DNA of 64,000 nucleotides from Streptomyces albireticuli. Lineage in GTDB: Bacteria; Actinomycetota; Actinomycetes; Streptomycetales; Streptomycetaceae. The position numbers and the translations under genes were made by a program. The notes below the pieces were generated by a model, which ran no database searches, had not been told where the DNA came from, and saw nothing but the letters and a program-made list of their open reading frames with translations. The stretch spans positions 7,340,501-7,404,500 of the forward strand of contig NZ_CP021744.1 in NCBI RefSeq assembly GCF_002192455.1, written 5' to 3'. Shown here one piece after another: positions 41,103-49,721 of this stretch (position 1 is its first letter; each line of letters opens with the position of its first letter).

Positions 41103-41921
41103 CTACACGCCGCACTTCCGCCCGGCGTCCCAGGTGAAGCGCGAGGCGCGCGGCGCCGACCACGCCAGCGGCCGGGGGCCGCGCGCGTAGGGCCTGTTCA
41201 CGCCGGGAACGGCGAGCGCGGCCCGGACGAGCGCGGCGTTGTCCGCGGCGGGGCGGCCGTCCGGCGTGTGCGTCACGTCCTCCATGCCGACCCGCCGGTC
41301 GAGCCCGAGCGCGGTCGCCCGGCGCAGCACGGGCCAGGCGCCGCCGTCCTCGCCGTGCAGCAGTACGGGCGCCTTGAGCCCCGGCCGGAGCGCGCGCAGC
41401 AGGGCGGTGGCGGACGCCAGGGCCGTCAGCGGCTCGGTGTCGGCGACCTCGGCGCGGACGCGCAGGATCCGGCCGGCGAAGGGGGAGGTGCGGAAGCGGT
41501 CCAGGGCGTCCGTGCCGGAGCGGATGACGGCCTCGATGCCGACGCCCCGCTCCCACAGGGCGCGGGCCACCAGATCGGCGCCGTCCGTGTGCCAGTCGAC
41601 CGAGGCGTGGTCGGGCAGGACCGGCCAGGCCCGCACCAGCTCGGCCCGCCGCCGCGCGTCGGGCGCGGTCCGGGCGGACGTGGTGACGCCGACGGGCACA
41701 CCGGGCACGGCGGCCCGTACGGCCAGCAGCGCCTCGGCGACGGCGCCGGGGTCGAGGGTGCCGGCGCCGCCGGCCGACCGGGGGTGCAGATGGACGTCCT
41801 CCGCGCCGGCGGCCACCGCGGCGCGCGCCGCCTCGGCGAGCTCGGCGGCCGCGACGGGGAGGGCCGGGTGGTCGACCCGGTTTCGGGAGCCGTTCAGGCA
41901 AACCTGCAACATGATGATCAT
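41103..41921 (-). CDS. BKACE (3-keto-5-aminohexanoate cleavage) family enzyme
   Basis: The protein has 272 residues with a TIM-barrel. LQVCLNGSRNRVDHPALPV is the family N-terminus, EDVHLHPRS holds the zinc histidine pair, and VGVTTSARTAPD, SVDWHTDGADLV and VRVGMEDV-type segments follow the DUF849 pattern. BKACE enzymes condense a beta-keto acid with acetyl-CoA and release acetoacetate plus a CoA ester, in lysine fermentation and other catabolic routes. The reading starts at 41921, with a second ATG 9 nt later. The natural beta-keto acid is unknown. Confidence 0.85.
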   Translation of the reverse strand: MIIMLQVCLNGSRNRVDHPALPVAAAELAEAARAAVAAGAEDVHLHPRSAGGAGTLDPGAVAEALLAVRAAVPGVPVGVTTSARTAPDARRRAELVRAWPVLPDHASVDWHTDGADLVARALWERGVGIEAVIRSGTDALDRFRTSPFAGRILRVRAEVADTEPLTALASATALLRALRPGLKAPVLLHGEDGGAWPVLRRATALGLDRRVGMEDVTHTPDGRPAADNAALVRAALAVPGVNRPYARGPRPLAWSAPRASRFTWDAGRKCGV

Positions 41922-42113
41922 GGTGGCAGGTGGCACTGACAACCGCCCACCGGCGGCCCGGGGCGCCTCCCGTGGACTCGTGGACCCGATGTGGGAGCGG
42001 GGGCCGTCCGCGCGGCGGTGCGCGCACACCGCTCCTGATCGCGCATTAGCATGCGCACGACATGCTGGCCCGGGTCTCGCGCGGGGCGGCTTCCCCACCG
42101 ACGAAAGCACCAC

Positions 42114-43316
42114 ATGCGCATCAAGCGAATACTCGCCACGGCGGCGGTACTTACGGCGCTCGCCACCCTCACGGCGTGCGAGGACGGCGAGCGGGAGGGC
42201 GGCCGGGGCGGCGCGGCGGGCGCGGCCACGGCACCCCCGCGCGGCCCCGGCGCCCTGCCCGGCCCGACCGAGGTCAGCACCCTCGCCGAGGCGCAGAAGT
42301 ACGTCCAGCAGTACGCCCCCTGCGAGAACATGAGCGCGAGCCCCGAGGACAAGCGCCTGCCCCGCACGCCCCTGACGGCCGTCGGCGCCTGGTCCGTGAC
42401 CGAGCGGGGCGTGTGCGCCGACCGGGACGGGCGCGAGGGCATCACCCTCTACCTGACCTCGGACATGAAGGCCTTCCAGGAGGCGTACAAGCAGCGCGTC
42501 ATGGACCGGAACCGGGCGGACGAGCCCACGTACGGCCTGTTCAGCAGGGTCTTCGTCGGCGGGAACCTGGTGGTCGTCCCCAGCCGGACGGAGACGGCCG
42601 TGGCCCTCGCCGAGTCCGGGCTGCGGATCCTCACCTGCAACGCCGGTTTCGGGGTCCCCAAGGGCTACAAGAAGGAGAAGGCGCTCGTCGAACACTGCGT
42701 CCTCAGCGACTTCGTCAACAGCGACGACGGCAAGGGCAGCGTCAACCACCAGACCCCGGAGGAAGAGGGCAAGGAACGCGGCGAGTCCGCGCGGCCCCTG
42801 CCGAGCCGCGCCCCGGGCGCGAGCCTCGGCCTGCCCTCGGCGGGCAGCCTCACCGGGCTCAGGAAGCTCGTCGAGCACAGCGTCGACTGCTCCCGCTTCA
42901 CCACCGACCCCGAGACCGTGTCCATCCGCTCCATCGACTACCTGCCCGCCGTCGAGGGCGACCACAAGGCGTGGGGCGTCCGCGAGCGCGGCATCTGCGG
43001 CGAGCCCGGCGGCGCCCGCCGCGCCCACGGCCTGGTCTGGCTCGACACCGTCCACGACATGCTCGCCTTCCAGAACCGGGAGAAGGCCGCCCAGCTGGCG
43101 GAGCTCAAGGAGAACGGCCGGATCAGGGCCACCCGCAGCAAGGTGCTCATCGGCACCGACATCGCCGTCGAGACCAATGACCAGGCCTCCCGGCACGGCC
43201 TGTACCAGCAGCAGTTCCTCCACCTGAACTGCCGGCCGGGCTTCACCGCGCCGGAGGGGTACCGCCTGGAGAAGGCGGTGGTGAAGGGCTGCGTCCTCAC
43301 GAACTACGAGGACTGA
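42114..43316 (+). CDS. Secreted lipoprotein with two homologous domains
   Basis: The protein has 400 residues. Signal peptide MRIKRILATAAVLTALATLTAC ends in a lipobox at Cys22. Two repeats of about 155 residues follow: each has a cysteine near its start, then AW-V-ERG-C, a hydrophobic segment, DM-AFQ, and finally C--GF-P-GY--EKA-V--CVL. The pattern keeps four cysteines per repeat, probably as disulfides outside the cell. A charged linker (about 220-250) separates them. I know no function. It converges with the protease gene at 43470. Confidence 0.8.
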   Translation: MRIKRILATAAVLTALATLTACEDGEREGGRGGAAGAATAPPRGPGALPGPTEVSTLAEAQKYVQQYAPCENMSASPEDKRLPRTPLTAVGAWSVTERGVCADRDGREGITLYLTSDMKAFQEAYKQRVMDRNRADEPTYGLFSRVFVGGNLVVVPSRTETAVALAESGLRILTCNAGFGVPKGYKKEKALVEHCVLSDFVNSDDGKGSVNHQTPEEEGKERGESARPLPSRAPGASLGLPSAGSLTGLRKLVEHSVDCSRFTTDPETVSIRSIDYLPAVEGDHKAWGVRERGICGEPGGARRAHGLVWLDTVHDMLAFQNREKAAQLAELKENGRIRATRSKVLIGTDIAVETNDQASRHGLYQQQFLHLNCRPGFTAPEGYRLEKAVVKGCVLTNYED

Positions 43317-43469
43317 CCCCGTCTTCTCGCGAGGGCTGACCGCCCTCCGGCGAGGACCGGCTCTCTTCCCACGAAGGCCGGCCCTCCTCGCCGGTGGCCT
43401 GGCCGGACGGGCCCCGGGCCCGGATCCTCCGGCACGTGGCCCCGGCGGCCGTGGATCCCGCGGAACGGC

Positions 43470-44366
43470 TCAGACCCGCTGCGCCCGTTCGTACACCTGC
43501 CGCGCCGCCGCCCCCAGCGCCGGGCCGGACATCGTCGTGCTGCCGTCCAGCGCGTCACCGTGGCTGTTGACCGACACCAGCGTGCCGAGACCGCTCCTCG
43601 CGTCGAAGTCCGCGAGCCACGGACCGCCGCTCGCGCCGCCCGACATGTCGCACGGCATCCGCCACTCGTCGTCCGGGGCGGCCTCGGCCGGGCCCGAGCA
43701 GTGGAGCAGCTCCTCGCCGCGCTGCGGGTGCGTCGCGGGGTAGCCGAAGGACGTCACCGCGCCGGCGGGCGCCCGGTCGAAGCCCACAGGCTGGCCGCCG
43801 ACCACGTCCGTCAGACGCCTGCCGCCGACCGGGTCCACGGTCAGCGCCGCGATGTCGGTCCGCGACTCCTCGGCCCAGGACTTCGGCGTCACCGTGGCCC
43901 GCACCGGGAAGGCCCCGTACGGCCGGGAGCCCTTGGCGTAGCCGGGCACGAAGACGAGGTCCATGTAGGTGTTGAAGGGGGAGGCGCCCCGCCGCACGCA
44001 GTGACCGGCGGCCATCACGACGGAGCGGTTGCCGCTCTTCACCGCCGTGGCCGTGCACCAGGTGTCGGCACCGTCCGCGTTGACGAAGAAGAGCCGGCCG
44101 ACCGTCTTCACCGGCGCGCCCCGCCACTCCTTCGTCAACGGCCCCGTGGGGCCCAGGTCCACGCTCTCGCTCACCTTCCTCATCCGCGCCGCCGTCCAGT
44201 AGGCCAGCGCGTCCTTCCGCTCCTTCGCCGTGTACGTCACCTCGGCCACCTCAGGGGCCGGGGAGGCGGGTGCGGCGGCCGTGGCCAAGGAGGGCGCCGC
44301 ACCGACCGCCGCCAGCGAGGCGAGAGCGACGGCGGACAGCCTGCGGAGCAGTATCGAACCACGCAT
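43470..44366 (-). CDS. Secreted trypsin-like serine protease
   Basis: The protein has 298 residues. A signal peptide (MRGSILLRRLSAVALASLAA to about residue 32) precedes a short pro-region. The chymotrypsin-fold triad is visible: histidine in MAAGHC, aspartate in RTDIAAL, serine in SGGASGGPW, with a cysteine pair CTATA/GHC around the first. The ATG at 44364-44366 has AGGAGG upstream. The gene is divergent from the lanthipeptide synthetase 177 nt away. It could remove the leader of the exported peptide, but general secreted proteases of this type are common, so the link is inferred from position only. Confidence 0.88.
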   Translation of the reverse strand: MRGSILLRRLSAVALASLAAVGAAPSLATAAAPASPAPEVAEVTYTAKERKDALAYWTAARMRKVSESVDLGPTGPLTKEWRGAPVKTVGRLFFVNADGADTWCTATAVKSGNRSVVMAAGHCVRRGASPFNTYMDLVFVPGYAKGSRPYGAFPVRATVTPKSWAEESRTDIAALTVDPVGGRRLTDVVGGQPVGFDRAPAGAVTSFGYPATHPQRGEELLHCSGPAEAAPDDEWRMPCDMSGGASGGPWLADFDARSGLGTLVSVNSHGDALDGSTTMSGPALGAAARQVYERAQRV

Positions 44367-44543
44367 ACGAGGGTGTTCCTCCTTATGTGAAGGGGCGTCA
44401 GTACACGCCTGGGGAAGACGTGTTCCACCCGGGGGAGACGGTGCCCCGGACGGCGGGGTTGCCCGCGCCCGCGCACACCGCGCGGCGACGGCTGTCCGAC
44501 ACCTGCCCTCGCCTCCGGTGCGCGGGGGTGCCATGCTGCATCC

Positions 44544-47500
44544 GTGGCAACGAGTTATCGGGCGATCACACAGAGATGTGTCGAGGGTGAGGAGCCGCCA
44601 TGGACACTCCGGGACGGTGACACCTGGTGCGTGGTCACCCCGCCGCACTACGCGCGCCGGCAGCAAGGCTGGAAGCTCCACCTCTCCGCGACGCCCGACT
44701 CCGCCCCGCACGTGCTGGAGCGCGCGGTCCCCGTCCTCGTGGCCCACGCCTGCGCCTTCAAGTTCGCCGCCTCGCCCCGCGTCCTCGCCGAACTCACCTC
44801 CGTACGCGCCCCACGGCCCCAGTCGGGAAAGTTCCTCACCGCCTACCCCGACGACGACGATCAGCTGCGCGAGCTCGCCGCCACCCTCCACCGCGCCACC
44901 CTCGGCCTCACCGGCCCCGCCATCCTCTCCGACCGGCGCTACCGGCCGGACAGCCTCGTCCACTACCGCTACGGATGCTTCGCCCGGCCGCGCGAGCTCG
45001 ACGACGAGGGCTTCTACGCGGGCCGGCTGAGAGCCCCCGACGGGACGTTCGTCACCGACGAGCGCAACCCCTGGTTCTCGCCGCCCGCCTGGGCCCCGCC
45101 GCCCTTCCCCCCGCCCGTACGCCCGGGCCCCTCCCGGCGCCGCGGCGACCCCGTGCTCCTCGCCGGCCGCTACCTCGTCCGCGAGGCGGTACGGCACTCC
45201 AACCGGGGCGGCGTCTACCGGGCGCACGACCGGCGGACCGGCACCGGCGTCCTGCTCAAGGAGGCGCGCCCGCACATCGCCGCGGGCCGGGGCGGCGACG
45301 CCCGGGACGCGCTGCGCCACGAGGCGGACGTCCTGGCCCGGCTCGCACCGCTCGGTGTCACCCCGGCCGTCCGCGAGGTGTTCGAGGCGGCCGGGCACGT
45401 CTTCCTGGCGGAGGACCTGATCGACGGCGCGCCCCTGCACGAATGGGCCGCCGAGCGGGCGGCCCGCCACGGCGGACGATTACCCGTGCCGGTGGCCTGG
45501 CGCCTCGCCCGCGACCTCACCGGCCTCCTCGGGGACGTGCACGCGGCGGGTTTCGTGGTGCGCGACCTCAAGCCGAGCAACGTGATGATGACGCCCGACG
45601 GCGCGCCCGTACTCGTCGACCTGGAGTGCGCGGTCCGCTTCGGCGGCCGGGCGGCCCCGGCGGGCACCCCGGGTTTCACGGCACCGGAGCACCTCGAACA
45701 CCTCGACGGCCTCGTCGTGGCCGAGGACCGCGACGCCGGCGCGGCGGCGGAGTGCCCGGACGGCGCCGCCGTGTCCGAGGACCTCGGTGGCGTCCCGGCG
45801 GCCGGCCGCCCGGCCGCCGGAAGGCCCGTACCCGAATCCCTCCGTGACCCCGGCCGCGACAGCGGCGTCCCGCCTCCCGCGCCCGGCCCCGAAGCCGACT
45901 GCTTCAGCCTCGGCGCCACCCTCCTCCACGCCACCTCCGGCATCAACCCGGTCCTCGCCGCGGACACGCCCCCGAGACGCCCGGCCGGCGAACGGCTCGC
46001 CGCGCTCGTCGAGGCCGCCGCACCGGACTGCCCATCGCTGCGCGCACTGGCGCCGCTCGTCCTCGGCCTCACGGCGGACGCGCCGGCCCGCTGGCCGCTG
46101 GAGAAGGCGGCGGCTTTCCTGAGAGCCGAGGCGGTCGTACGAGAGGAGGGGGCTGAGCGGGTGGAACGTACCGAAGCGGCCTTACAGGTGGAACCGGTGG
46201 TACGTTCCGAGCCGGTCGTATGCGCTGGTCCGGTCGTGAACGCCGATCCGGCCGTAAACGTCGGCCCGACCATGCACGCGGGCCCAGCCGTACGGACCGG
46301 CCCCGCCGCACCAGGGGCGGCCGCGTGCCCGGAACCAGCCGCACCACCACCCGCCACCGGTCACACCCCCGCCCGGCTCCACCGCCTGCTCCACGACGGC
46401 CTCGCCCACCTCGCCGCGACCCTCACGCCCTCCGGCGAGTACCTGTGGCAGCCGCCCCGCTCCCTCCCGTACGGCGACCCCTGCAACGTCCAACTGGGCG
46501 CCGCCGGTGTGCTGGCCGTGCTCGACCGGGCGGTCCGCTCCGGCGCGCACCCCGAGGCCGGGCCCGTGCTGCGGACCGCCGCCCACTGGCTGGACGAGCG
46601 GCTCACCCTGCCCAGCCGGATCCTGCCCGGCCTCTACTTCGGCCGCTCCGGCGCCGTCTGGGCGCTGCACGACGCCGCGCGCACCCTCGGCGACCGCGCG
46701 CTGGCCGAGCGGGCCCGGGAGTACGCGCTGCGGATCCCCCTCGACTGGCACAACCCCGACATCTGCCACGGCCTCGCCGGCGCCGGTCTCGCGCAGCTCC
46801 GCCTCTGGCGGACCACGGGCGACCCGCGCTTCGCCGACCGGGCGTCGGAGTGCGCGGACCGGTTGCTGCGCCTCACCACCCGGCCGGGCGCCCGTGGCGT
46901 GGACTGGCCGCTCGGCCCCGGCCACCGCGCCGAGCTGGCGGGCTCCGCCTCGTACGGCTTCGGCCACGGCGTCGCCGGACAGGCCGCGTTCCTGCTCGTC
47001 GTGGGCCGTGACCTCGGACGGCCGGAGCTCGTCGAGATCGCGGCGGCGGGCGGCCACGCCCTGTGCGCGGTGGCGGAGCGGGAGGGGGACGCGGCGCGCT
47101 GGCCCAAGGGGCCGGGCCGGACCGAGCGCATGGGTCTCGACTTCTGGTGCCACGGCGCCTCCGGTATCGGCACGCTGCTGGTCCGGCTGTGGCGGGCGAC
47201 CGGTGAGACGGCCTTCCGCGAGTACGCCGAACGCGCCGCCGTCGCCGTCCACCGGGACCGCTGGCGGCTCGGCCCCGGCACCTGCCACGGCGTCGCGGGC
47301 AACGCCCATCTGCTGCTCGACCTCGCCGACGCGACGGGCCGGGAGCGCTATCGCGCGTGGGCGGCCGAGGCCGCCGACTGCCTGTACCTCCGGGCGGCCC
47401 GGCGCGACGGCCGGCTGCTGGTACCGGACGAGACCCTCCGCGAGGTCCACGCGAGTTACCACGTGGGTCTCGCCGGTGCCCTGGACTTCCTCCTGCGTCT

Positions 47501-47672
47501 CGCCCACGGAGGCGGCCGCCCCTGGCTGCTCGACACCGCCGGGCGGGGCACCACCACCGCACGTACCTCCGACACCCCGAGAGGAGGTGGGAACCATGGA
47601 GAGCGAGGTTCTGGAGCTGCAAGAACTGCCGGAGACGGACGAACGGACGCTGGAACCGGTGATGTGCTGTGA
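44544..47672 (+). CDS. Lanthipeptide synthetase, lyase-kinase-cyclase (LanL-like, class IV)
   Basis: The protein has 1042 residues. The N-terminal phosphoSer/Thr lyase region (about 1-200) has WKLHLSATPDSAP and FLTAYP, typical of LanL/LanKC. The Ser/Thr-kinase domain (about 205-530) shows the lysine in VLLKEARP, VVRDLKPSNVM and VDLE. A Pro/Val-rich linker (about 540-620) leads into the LanC cyclase (about 625-1000). The zinc site is retained: Cys869 in FWCHG and Cys914-His915 in TCHGVAG. That favours class IV (LanL) over class III, whose cyclase lacks zinc ligands. Two in-frame TTA codons (45480-45482, 46182-46184) imply dependence on the bldA tRNA. The GTG start has a poor ribosome site. The last 77 nt overlap the precursor gene. 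Confidence 0.9.
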   Translation: MATSYRAITQRCVEGEEPPWTLRDGDTWCVVTPPHYARRQQGWKLHLSATPDSAPHVLERAVPVLVAHACAFKFAASPRVLAELTSVRAPRPQSGKFLTAYPDDDDQLRELAATLHRATLGLTGPAILSDRRYRPDSLVHYRYGCFARPRELDDEGFYAGRLRAPDGTFVTDERNPWFSPPAWAPPPFPPPVRPGPSRRRGDPVLLAGRYLVREAVRHSNRGGVYRAHDRRTGTGVLLKEARPHIAAGRGGDARDALRHEADVLARLAPLGVTPAVREVFEAAGHVFLAEDLIDGAPLHEWAAERAARHGGRLPVPVAWRLARDLTGLLGDVHAAGFVVRDLKPSNVMMTPDGAPVLVDLECAVRFGGRAAPAGTPGFTAPEHLEHLDGLVVAEDRDAGAAAECPDGAAVSEDLGGVPAAGRPAAGRPVPESLRDPGRDSGVPPPAPGPEADCFSLGATLLHATSGINPVLAADTPPRRPAGERLAALVEAAAPDCPSLRALAPLVLGLTADAPARWPLEKAAAFLRAEAVVREEGAERVERTEAALQVEPVVRSEPVVCAGPVVNADPAVNVGPTMHAGPAVRTGPAAPGAAACPEPAAPPPATGHTPARLHRLLHDGLAHLAATLTPSGEYLWQPPRSLPYGDPCNVQLGAAGVLAVLDRAVRSGAHPEAGPVLRTAAHWLDERLTLPSRILPGLYFGRSGAVWALHDAARTLGDRALAERAREYALRIPLDWHNPDICHGLAGAGLAQLRLWRTTGDPRFADRASECADRLLRLTTRPGARGVDWPLGPGHRAELAGSASYGFGHGVAGQAAFLLVVGRDLGRPELVEIAAAGGHALCAVAEREGDAARWPKGPGRTERMGLDFWCHGASGIGTLLVRLWRATGETAFREYAERAAVAVHRDRWRLGPGTCHGVAGNAHLLLDLADATGRERYRAWAAEAADCLYLRAARRDGRLLVPDETLREVHASYHVGLAGALDFLLRLAHGGGRPWLLDTAGRGTTTARTSDTPRGGGNHGERGSGAARTAGDGRTDAGTGDVL

Positions 47673-47730
47673 CACCGACTGGACGAGCGGTCAGTGCACG
47701 GACGTCGGCCCGCGTTGCCAGGACTCGTGA
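47596..47730 (+). CDS. Lanthipeptide precursor peptide
   Basis: The product is a 44-residue peptide. The leader starts MESEVLELQELPETDERTLE, with the LxLQxLP-type motif read by class III/IV synthetases. The C-terminal core has four cysteines (24, 25, 34, 41) and dehydratable residues Thr27, Thr30, Ser31, Thr35 and Ser44, enough for two or more lanthionine rings. The cleavage point is not evident; it may follow Met23 or the acidic stretch before it. AGGAGG lies 8 nt before the ATG. The gene begins inside the synthetase's 3' end in another frame and is followed by a hairpin. No other peptide-like gene is near, so this is the probable substrate of both the synthetase and the LanC at 47832. Confidence 0.82.
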   Translation: MESEVLELQELPETDERTLEPVMCCDTDWTSGQCTDVGPRCQDS

Positions 47731-47757
47731 CGCCGTCGCCCTGACGCCGTCACGCAG

Positions 47758-47793
47758 GTTCCGTACGGCCGCCGCGACCGGGCCGTACGGAAC
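47758..47793. terminator. 13-bp hairpin between precursor and LanC
   Basis: GTTCCGTACGGCC and its exact reverse complement flank a 10-nt loop. Its position after the precursor gene suggests a partial terminator or mRNA-stabilising stem. Such stems are common after lanthipeptide precursor genes and let precursor mRNA exceed downstream mRNA. Confidence 0.65.
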
Positions 47794-47831
47794 TCCCGCC
47801 CCTGACCCATGTCCCCACCGGAGGCGACACG

Positions 47832-49058
47832 TTGCCCGAAAGCACCACCACCTGGTCAGCCGTCCTCCGGGACCGCGAGGCCGCCGAGGCCCTCGAACTC
47901 GTCACCGCCCTCACCGGCCGACCGCGCCGGGTGCCCGCCCGCGTCCACCCCGACCTCGCCGACGGCGGCCCGGGGCTCGTCCTGGCCTTCCGGCAACTGG
48001 ACCGCTGCCGGCCGGGGGAGGGCTGGGGCGGCATGGCCGAGGGATATCTCGCCGCCACGGCCGAGGGTGCCGCGCGCCTCGGTGGACCGGACGCCGCGCC
48101 GGGGCTGTTCGGCGGGCTCGCGGGCCTCGCCTTCGCCGCCTGGGCGCTGTCGCCCGGGGCCCCGTCCCACTCGGCGGCGCACGAGCACGTAGTGGAGCGG
48201 GCGGCCGTACGGGCCCGCGCGCTCGGCGCCGACCCGCACGGCCCGCCGGCCCGGGCGTTCGACGTCATCTCCGGGGTGACCGGCACCGGGGCCTACCTGC
48301 TGTGCCGGCACGAGGAACCGGCCGCCCGCGCGGCCCTGTGCGAGGTGCTCACCGCCCTCGTCGCGCTCAGCGGCGCCGACCGGGCGGGGACGCCCCACTT
48401 GTTCACCCCTCCCGAAGCCCTGAACGACCCCGCCCGGCGGGCGCGTTCCCCGCACGGCGCCGTCGACTGCGGCGTGGCCCACGGCATCGCCGGGCCGCTC
48501 GCCCTGCTGTCCCTGGCCCTCACCGAGGGCGTCACCGTCGCCGGACAGCGCGCGGCCGTCGCCCGGCTGGCGGAACGGCTGGCAGACCACCGCTCCGACG
48601 ACGCCCAGGGCCCCGACTGGCCCGCCCTGGTCCCGCTCCCACCGCCCGGCGGCCCTACGCCCGCACGCCCCGCCGCGGCACCCGCCTCGTGGTGCCGGGG
48701 CGCCCCCGGGATCGCCCGCGCCCTGTGGCACGCGGGAACGGCCCTCGACGACGCCCCTCTGCGCGCCCTCGCGATCCAGGCGTTGAAGGCAGTCCTCCGC
48801 CGCCCTATTAGGGACGGCACGGGCCTCTGCCACGGCCTGGCCGGACTCCTCCAGATCACGGTGCGCTTCGCCCACGACACAGGTGACCCCGAGCTCGCGG
48901 GCGCGGCGGCCGCGCTCGCCGACGCGTCGGCCACCCGCCTGCGGACCTCGGCGGCCGGCCCCGGCTTCCTCGACGGCGCGGCGGGCGCGGTCCTGGCCTT
49001 CCTGTCGGCCGCGACGGACGTACCACCGGACTGGGACCGGGTGTTGCTGCTGTCCTAG
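47832..49058 (+). CDS. Stand-alone LanC-like lanthionine cyclase
   Basis: The protein has 408 residues with an alpha,alpha-toroid. GGLAGLAFAAW and CGVAHGIAGPLALL are family landmarks, and zinc ligands Cys288 (SWCRGAPGIA), Cys333 and His334 (LCHGLAG) are all present. LanC proteins add cysteine thiols to dehydrated Ser/Thr. The TTG start at 47832 is supported by GGAGG 8 nt before. It lies 101 nt after the precursor and its stop overlaps the convergent WYL gene's stop in a CTAG. A second, free cyclase beside a LanL that already has one is unusual. Confidence 0.88.
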   Translation: MPESTTTWSAVLRDREAAEALELVTALTGRPRRVPARVHPDLADGGPGLVLAFRQLDRCRPGEGWGGMAEGYLAATAEGAARLGGPDAAPGLFGGLAGLAFAAWALSPGAPSHSAAHEHVVERAAVRARALGADPHGPPARAFDVISGVTGTGAYLLCRHEEPAARAALCEVLTALVALSGADRAGTPHLFTPPEALNDPARRARSPHGAVDCGVAHGIAGPLALLSLALTEGVTVAGQRAAVARLAERLADHRSDDAQGPDWPALVPLPPPGGPTPARPAAAPASWCRGAPGIARALWHAGTALDDAPLRALAIQALKAVLRRPIRDGTGLCHGLAGLLQITVRFAHDTGDPELAGAAAALADASATRLRTSAAGPGFLDGAAGAVLAFLSAATDVPPDWDRVLLLS

Positions 49059-49663
49059 GCGGTGTCGTCCTGGTCGGCGGCGTGCGGTTCCGCGGGTGGC
49101 CTTTCCCATGCGGGGTCGCTCTGCCGGGGGAAGCCGGGCGTGTTCTCCTCGAAGAGTTCCCGGGTACGGCGCAGCAGGGCCTGCCGTACGGACTCCGGTG
49201 ACAGGACCCGCAGGGGCGTGGCCAGGCCGAGGAGGTACCGGGCGAGTCCGTCCGCGTCGGGACCGCCGACATCGACGATGGTGACGCCGGGGCCTTCGGC
49301 GCGGTGGGATCCGATTGTCGAGGGGATCAGCCGCAACGCCCGGTCCATGGGCACCGGGAGGCGGATCGTTGCACAGACCTGGTAGGGGCCGGTCGCGACG
49401 GAGCGGGAGACGAGCAGCGCCGGGTCGGGCGGGTCGCTGAGATCCACCGGTTGCCCGATGAGCTGGAGGCGGTCGGCCCTGTCGGCCCGGAAGGCCCGCG
49501 ACTGTCCCCGTGTCACGTCCCGGGCGACGAAATACCACCGACGGCCCGTGTGGACGAGGCGGTACGGGTCGACGTCGCGGACCGTGGCCTTCCCCTCCCA
49601 GCCGCGGTACGACAGGCGGGCGCGCTCGCCCCGGCGGCACGCGGCGGCCAGCTCCAGCAGCAT
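49055..49663 (-). CDS. WYL-domain regulator, N-terminally truncated
   Basis: The protein has 202 residues. It begins at MLLELAAACRRGERARLSYRG, which aligns to the middle of WYL regulators just before the ligand-sensing WYL fold (VHTGRRWYFVARD), and carries the C-terminal domain in full (ATPLRVLSPESVRQALLRR). The usual helix-turn-helix of about 120 residues is missing, and upstream DNA in the same frame is not homologous. It is probably a remnant that can no longer bind DNA. Confidence 0.78.
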   Translation of the reverse strand: MLLELAAACRRGERARLSYRGWEGKATVRDVDPYRLVHTGRRWYFVARDVTRGQSRAFRADRADRLQLIGQPVDLSDPPDPALLVSRSVATGPYQVCATIRLPVPMDRALRLIPSTIGSHRAEGPGVTIVDVGGPDADGLARYLLGLATPLRVLSPESVRQALLRRTRELFEENTPGFPRQSDPAWERPPAEPHAADQDDTA

Positions 49664-49721
49664 GCCGGCCGTCGACCTTGGTCTGAGCGCTGCTGTTCCT
49701 GTGCCCGTAGGACTGTCCGCG

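Noticed and set aside
44544..47672. Assignment of the synthetase to class III (LanKC)
   Set aside because: The cyclase domain keeps the Cys, Cys and His zinc ligands, which class III enzymes lack.
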